Below, in pieces: positions 61,252 to 64,000 of a stretch of 64,000 nt of DNA. The notes below the pieces were generated by a model. That model saw only the letters and a program-made list of their open reading frames with translations. It made no database searches and was not told the origin of the DNA. Every line of letters starts with the position of its first letter. Position 1 is the stretch's first letter. The stretch is from Kitasatospora phosalacinea. Lineage in GTDB: Bacteria; Actinomycetota; Actinomycetes; Streptomycetales; Streptomycetaceae. Both the position numbers and the translations under genes were made by a program. The DNA lies in the NCBI RefSeq assembly GCF_000717185.1, contig NZ_JNYE01000010.1, forward strand, positions 34,908-98,907, read 5' to 3'.

Positions 61252-62922
61252 CTACTCCCCGGACAGCACCCGCTGCGCCGCCTCCCGCGCCTCCCCGGCG
61301 GTGTCCGCCACCCGCGCCGCCTCCGCCGCCCGCTGGCACTGCGCCAACGTCGCCCGCCCCAGCGCCGCCCGCACGTACGGGATCGCCGCCGCACCCATCG
61401 ACAGGCTCGTCACCCCGAGCCCCGTCAACACGCACGCCAGCAGCGGGTCCGCCGCCGCCTCCCCGCACACCCCGCAGCTCTTCCCGGCCGCCTTCGCCGC
61501 GTCCGCCGCCGCCGCGATCAGGTCCAGCAGCGCCGGCTGCCACGGGTCCTGCAACCGCGCCAACGACCCCACCTGCCGGTCCGCCGCGAACGCGTACTGC
61601 GCCAGGTCGTTCGTCCCCAGCGACAGGAACTCGACCTCCCGCAGGACCGCCGCCGCCCGCAGCGCCGCCGACGGGATCTCCACCATCGCCCCGTACTTCG
61701 CGTCCAGCCCCACCTCCCGGCAGGCCGCCGCGAACGCCCGCGCGTCCACCCCGTCCGCCACCATCGGCGCCATCACCTCCAGGCGCACCGTCAACCCCTC
61801 CGCCGCCCGCGCCAGCGCCCGCAGCTGCGAACGCAGCACCTCCGGGTGCTCCAGCAGCGTCCGCAGCCCCCGCACCCCCAGCGCCGGGTTCGGCTCGTCC
61901 CCGGGCGTCAGGAAGTCCAACGGCTTGTCCGCCCCCGCGTCCAGCACCCGCACCACCACCCGGCCCCCCGGGAACGCCTCCAGCACCTTCCGGTACGCCT
62001 CGACCTGCTTCTCCTCGCTCGGCGCCTGCGCCGAATCGTCCAGGAACAGGAACTCCGTCCGGAACAGCCCGACGCCCTCCGCCCCGTTCTCCAACGCCGC
62101 GGCCACGTCCGCCGGGCCACCCACGTTCGCCAGCAGCGGCACCATGAACCCGTCCGAGGTCCGCCCCGGCCCGGTCGCGGCCGCCAACGCCGCCTGCCGC
62201 TCCGCCGCCTGCCGGCGCAACTCCTCCTGCCGCTCCGCCGCCGGCTCCACCAGCACCTCGCCCGACGCCCCGTCGACCGCCACCACCACCCCCTCCGCCA
62301 ACCCCGTCGCCCCCGCCAGCGCCACCACCGCCGGCACCCCCATCGCCCGCGCCAGGATCGCGCTGTGCGAGGTCGGCCCGCCCTCCTCCGTCACGAACCC
62401 CAGCACCAGCGACGGATCCAGCAGCGCCGTGTCCGCGGGCGCCAGGTCCCGCGCCAGCAGCACGTACGGCTCGTCACTGTCCGGCACCCCCGGCATCGGC
62501 ACCCCCAGGAGCCGCGCCACGATCCGGTTCCGCACGTCGTCCAGGTCCGCCACCCGCCCGGCCAGGTACTCACCCGCCGCCGCCAGCAGCTCCCGGTACG
62601 CCGCGAACGCGTCGTACACCCCGCGCTCCGCACTGCTCCCCGCCTCGATCCGCCGGTTCACGTCCGCCAGCAGCTCCGGGTCCTGCGCCATCAGCGCCTG
62701 CGCCTCCAGCACCGCCTGCGCCTCACCACCCGCCAGGTTCCCGCGCGCGACCAGGTCCGCCGCCACCGCGTCCACCGCCGCCTGCGCCCGGGCCTGCTCC
62801 CGCGGCACCTCCTCGGCCGACACCTGGGTCACCGGCGGCTCCAGCACCGCCGTCCCCATGTGCCGCACCTGCCCGATGGCGACCCCGTGGCTGACCCCCA
62901 CGCCCCGCAGCGTCCGCTCCAT
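61252..62922 (-). CDS. ptsI: PTS enzyme I (phosphoenolpyruvate-protein phosphotransferase)
   Basis: A 556-residue cytoplasmic enzyme that transfers phosphate from PEP to HPr. The phosphorylated His is in GGPTSHSAILAR; the PEP-binding barrel contains GLFRTEFLFLDD, FLSLGTNDLAQYAF and the catalytic Cys in CGVCGEAAADP. Length agrees with streptomycete PtsI. ATG 62922; it follows crr at 48 bases on the same strand, as in the crr-ptsI operon of Streptomyces. Confidence 0.96.
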   Translation of the reverse strand: MERTLRGVGVSHGVAIGQVRHMGTAVLEPPVTQVSAEEVPREQARAQAAVDAVAADLVARGNLAGGEAQAVLEAQALMAQDPELLADVNRRIEAGSSAERGVYDAFAAYRELLAAAGEYLAGRVADLDDVRNRIVARLLGVPMPGVPDSDEPYVLLARDLAPADTALLDPSLVLGFVTEEGGPTSHSAILARAMGVPAVVALAGATGLAEGVVVAVDGASGEVLVEPAAERQEELRRQAAERQAALAAATGPGRTSDGFMVPLLANVGGPADVAAALENGAEGVGLFRTEFLFLDDSAQAPSEEKQVEAYRKVLEAFPGGRVVVRVLDAGADKPLDFLTPGDEPNPALGVRGLRTLLEHPEVLRSQLRALARAAEGLTVRLEVMAPMVADGVDARAFAAACREVGLDAKYGAMVEIPSAALRAAAVLREVEFLSLGTNDLAQYAFAADRQVGSLARLQDPWQPALLDLIAAAADAAKAAGKSCGVCGEAAADPLLACVLTGLGVTSLSMGAAAIPYVRAALGRATLAQCQRAAEAARVADTAGEAREAAQRVLSGE

Positions 62923-62970
62923 GGTCCGAAACCCCTTCGCCGTCAGTCGCCGTCAGTCCTGTCAGTCCCG

Positions 62971-63420
62971 TCAGTTCCAGATGAACAGCTCGCCACCGGC
63001 CGTGACCTCACCGGACTCCGCCACCCCGCTCAACTGCTCCGCCGAAGCCTCCAGCGCCACGATCGGAGAGATCGGCGACTTCCCCGCCGCCTCCACCGCC
63101 GCCGGGTTCCACTTGATCACCGGCTGCCCCCGCTGCACCCGGTCCCCCTTGTGCACCAGCAGCTCGAACCCCTCCCCATTGAGCTGCACCGTGTCGATCC
63201 CCAGGTGCGTCAGCACCCCGTGCCCGTTCTCGTCCATCACCACGAACGCGTGCGGGTGCATCGACACCACCTGCCCGTCCACCGGAGCCACCGCCTCGAT
63301 CGGCTCCCGCAACGGATCGATCGCCGTACCCGGCCCGACCATGGCCCCGGCGAACACCGGGTCGGGAACGTTGGCGAGGCCGACAGCGCGACCGGCGAGC
63401 GGCGACGTGACAGTGGTCAT
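62971..63420 (-). CDS. crr: PTS glucose-type EIIA component
   Basis: A 149-residue EIIA-Glc/Crr. The phosphorylated His is in HGVLTHLGIDTVQ and the second active-site His in VVSMHPHAF; VFAGAMVGPGTAIDP opens the family. In streptomycetes it serves GlcNAc uptake with NagE2. ATG 63420. First gene of crr-ptsI; the DasR box about 200 bases upstream indicates GlcNAc-dependent control. Confidence 0.95.
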   Translation of the reverse strand: MTTVTSPLAGRAVGLANVPDPVFAGAMVGPGTAIDPLREPIEAVAPVDGQVVSMHPHAFVVMDENGHGVLTHLGIDTVQLNGEGFELLVHKGDRVQRGQPVIKWNPAAVEAAGKSPISPIVALEASAEQLSGVAESGEVTAGGELFIWN

Positions 63421-63819
63421 GGTGGAGCCTCCCAGGTACGGAGTACATCGCGTGCGGCCGCGGGGCAGCGGCCCATTGATCGACTGACCCCAAATTACGT
63501 CAACTTCGGACATTTCATGCGATAGCACCCACAGGCCGCCCGGGTGAAGATCGCCACCCGCCTCACTAGCACCGCACACGAACCGACCGCCCCGCGCCAT
63601 CCCCGCCGCCCCGCCACCCTCAAGTGGTCTAGTCCTCTTGGCCGCCCCGCCGCACTCTACGGCATCCGAGTGACCCCCCATCAGCCGCGCCCACCCACCC
63701 CACACGGGGCCGACCGGGTGACTCCACCCCGCCCCGATTAGGCGCCCGGCCGCCGACCCGCTATGGTTGCCCGAGTCGCCGCGCAACGGCGGCAAACAGA
63801 GCAAGTCGGACGAGTAAAG
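63421..63819. other. Gene-free spacer between crr and the rRNA operon
   Basis: About 400 bases carrying the crr promoter region, the DasR-like site (63623-63638) and no convincing coding sequence on either strand. The nearer half is AT-richer (CCAAATTACGTCAACTTCGG) and may hold the crr promoter. Confidence 0.6.
63623..63638. promoter_or_regulatory. DasR-responsive element (dre) upstream of crr-ptsI
   Basis: AGTGGTCTAGTCCTCT agrees at 14 of 16 positions with the dre consensus (A-C/G-TGGTCTAGACCA-C/G-T). It lies about 203 bases before the crr start. DasR control of pts genes through such sites is established in Streptomyces coelicolor. Confidence 0.75.
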
Positions 63820-64000
63820 CTTCGGTCAACGCCGAGTAAACGGTCTGGTAAGCTCTAAACACGAAAGAACGAAGCGCCCGGAGATGCGGTCGGAAGGCCG
63901 GTCGAAGGAAGTGTCCGTTCCTTGAGAACTCAACAGCGTGCCAAAAGTCAACGCCAGATATGTTGACATCCCCGGCCAGCCGGTATCGGTTGGTTGGAGA
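63820..64000 (+). promoter_or_regulatory. rRNA operon promoter and leader (upstream of 16S rRNA)
   Basis: The tail of the window is the typical streptomycete pre-16S leader. Several TAAA/TAAG boxes (AGTAAAGC, GAGTAAACG, GTAAGCT at 63848-63854) suggest tandem promoters, TAAGCT being the best -10. Downstream, the conserved CCTTGAGAACTCAACAGCGT segment and the AT-rich CGCCAGATATGTTGAC region match leaders of known rrn operons. The 16S gene begins beyond base 64000. Confidence 0.85.

Noticed and set aside
56281..63525. A very long open frame on the plus strand across the oxidoreductase, aacS and ptsI region
   Set aside because: It is Arg/Pro-rich and without domains, and overlaps well-supported genes; such frames arise from high third-position GC.
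63421..63622. tRNA or small RNA gene upstream of crr
   Set aside because: No cloverleaf or conserved RNA motif was found by eye.

Overview
The window is very GC-rich actinomycete DNA, most likely from a Streptomyces/Kitasatospora-type chromosome. The evidence is G/C at nearly every third codon position, many GTG starts with GTGA/ATGA gene overlaps, DasR-type operators, a gyl-like glycerol locus, F420-type and EF-hand genes typical of the group, and a typical streptomycete rRNA-operon leader in the last ~180 bases (the 16S gene itself lies outside). No phage, transposase, CRISPR array or tRNA was seen.

Layout. 1-10.8 kb: a partial undecaprenyl-diphosphate phosphatase gene, an acetyltransferase, an EamA transporter, a B3/B4-domain protein, a degenerate GyrB-like protein with a decayed copy of its own 3' end beside it, a MarR regulator whose frame stays open into pxpA, a divergent MFS exporter, and a DUF2804 gene with small unknowns. 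10.9-18.1 kb: a three-gene operon for an SMC-like complex (kleisin-like, MukE/MksE/JetB-like wHTH, and a 1515-residue SMC-like ATPase) with no Wadjet-type nuclease gene beside it. 18.2-22.8 kb: a two-gene polysaccharide operon, a processive GT2 synthase plus a three-domain protein (AT3 acyltransferase, SGNH, GH16), with a DasR-like site in front. 23-31 kb: ArsR/old yellow enzyme pair, PPOX protein, fosmidomycin-resistance-like MFS with AraC regulator, and a gluconate locus (gntR, gntK, gntP). 31-35.2 kb: glycerol catabolism (glpD, glpK, gylR) without glpF. 35.3-39.1 kb: serpin, homocysteine methyltransferase, AhpD-like protein, EF-hand protein.

39.2-56.0 kb looks like a specialised-metabolite cluster with no PKS, NRPS or terpene synthase. 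A six-gene minus-strand operon (two Gfo/Idh/MocA dehydrogenases, sugar isomerase, M20 hydrolase, Ldh-type dehydrogenase, small DUF6917-like protein) diverges from two DegT/DnrJ/EryC1 aminotransferases, suggesting an amino-sugar or aminocyclitol. A second minus-strand operon (UbiA prenyltransferase, two acyl-AMP ligases, flavin oxidoreductase, methyltransferase, unusual CaiB-type CoA-transferase) suggests activation, prenylation and tailoring of an acid. Product unknown.

56.2-64 kb returns to ordinary genes: small secreted protein, Nudix hydrolase, phytoene-desaturase-like oxidoreductase, acetoacetyl-CoA synthetase, the PTS genes ptsI and crr under a DasR site, and the rrn leader.

Most likely novelties: the nuclease-less SMC operon, the AT3-SGNH-GH16 fusion with its synthase, the amino-sugar/prenyl-aromatic cluster, and the degenerate GyrB paralogue.
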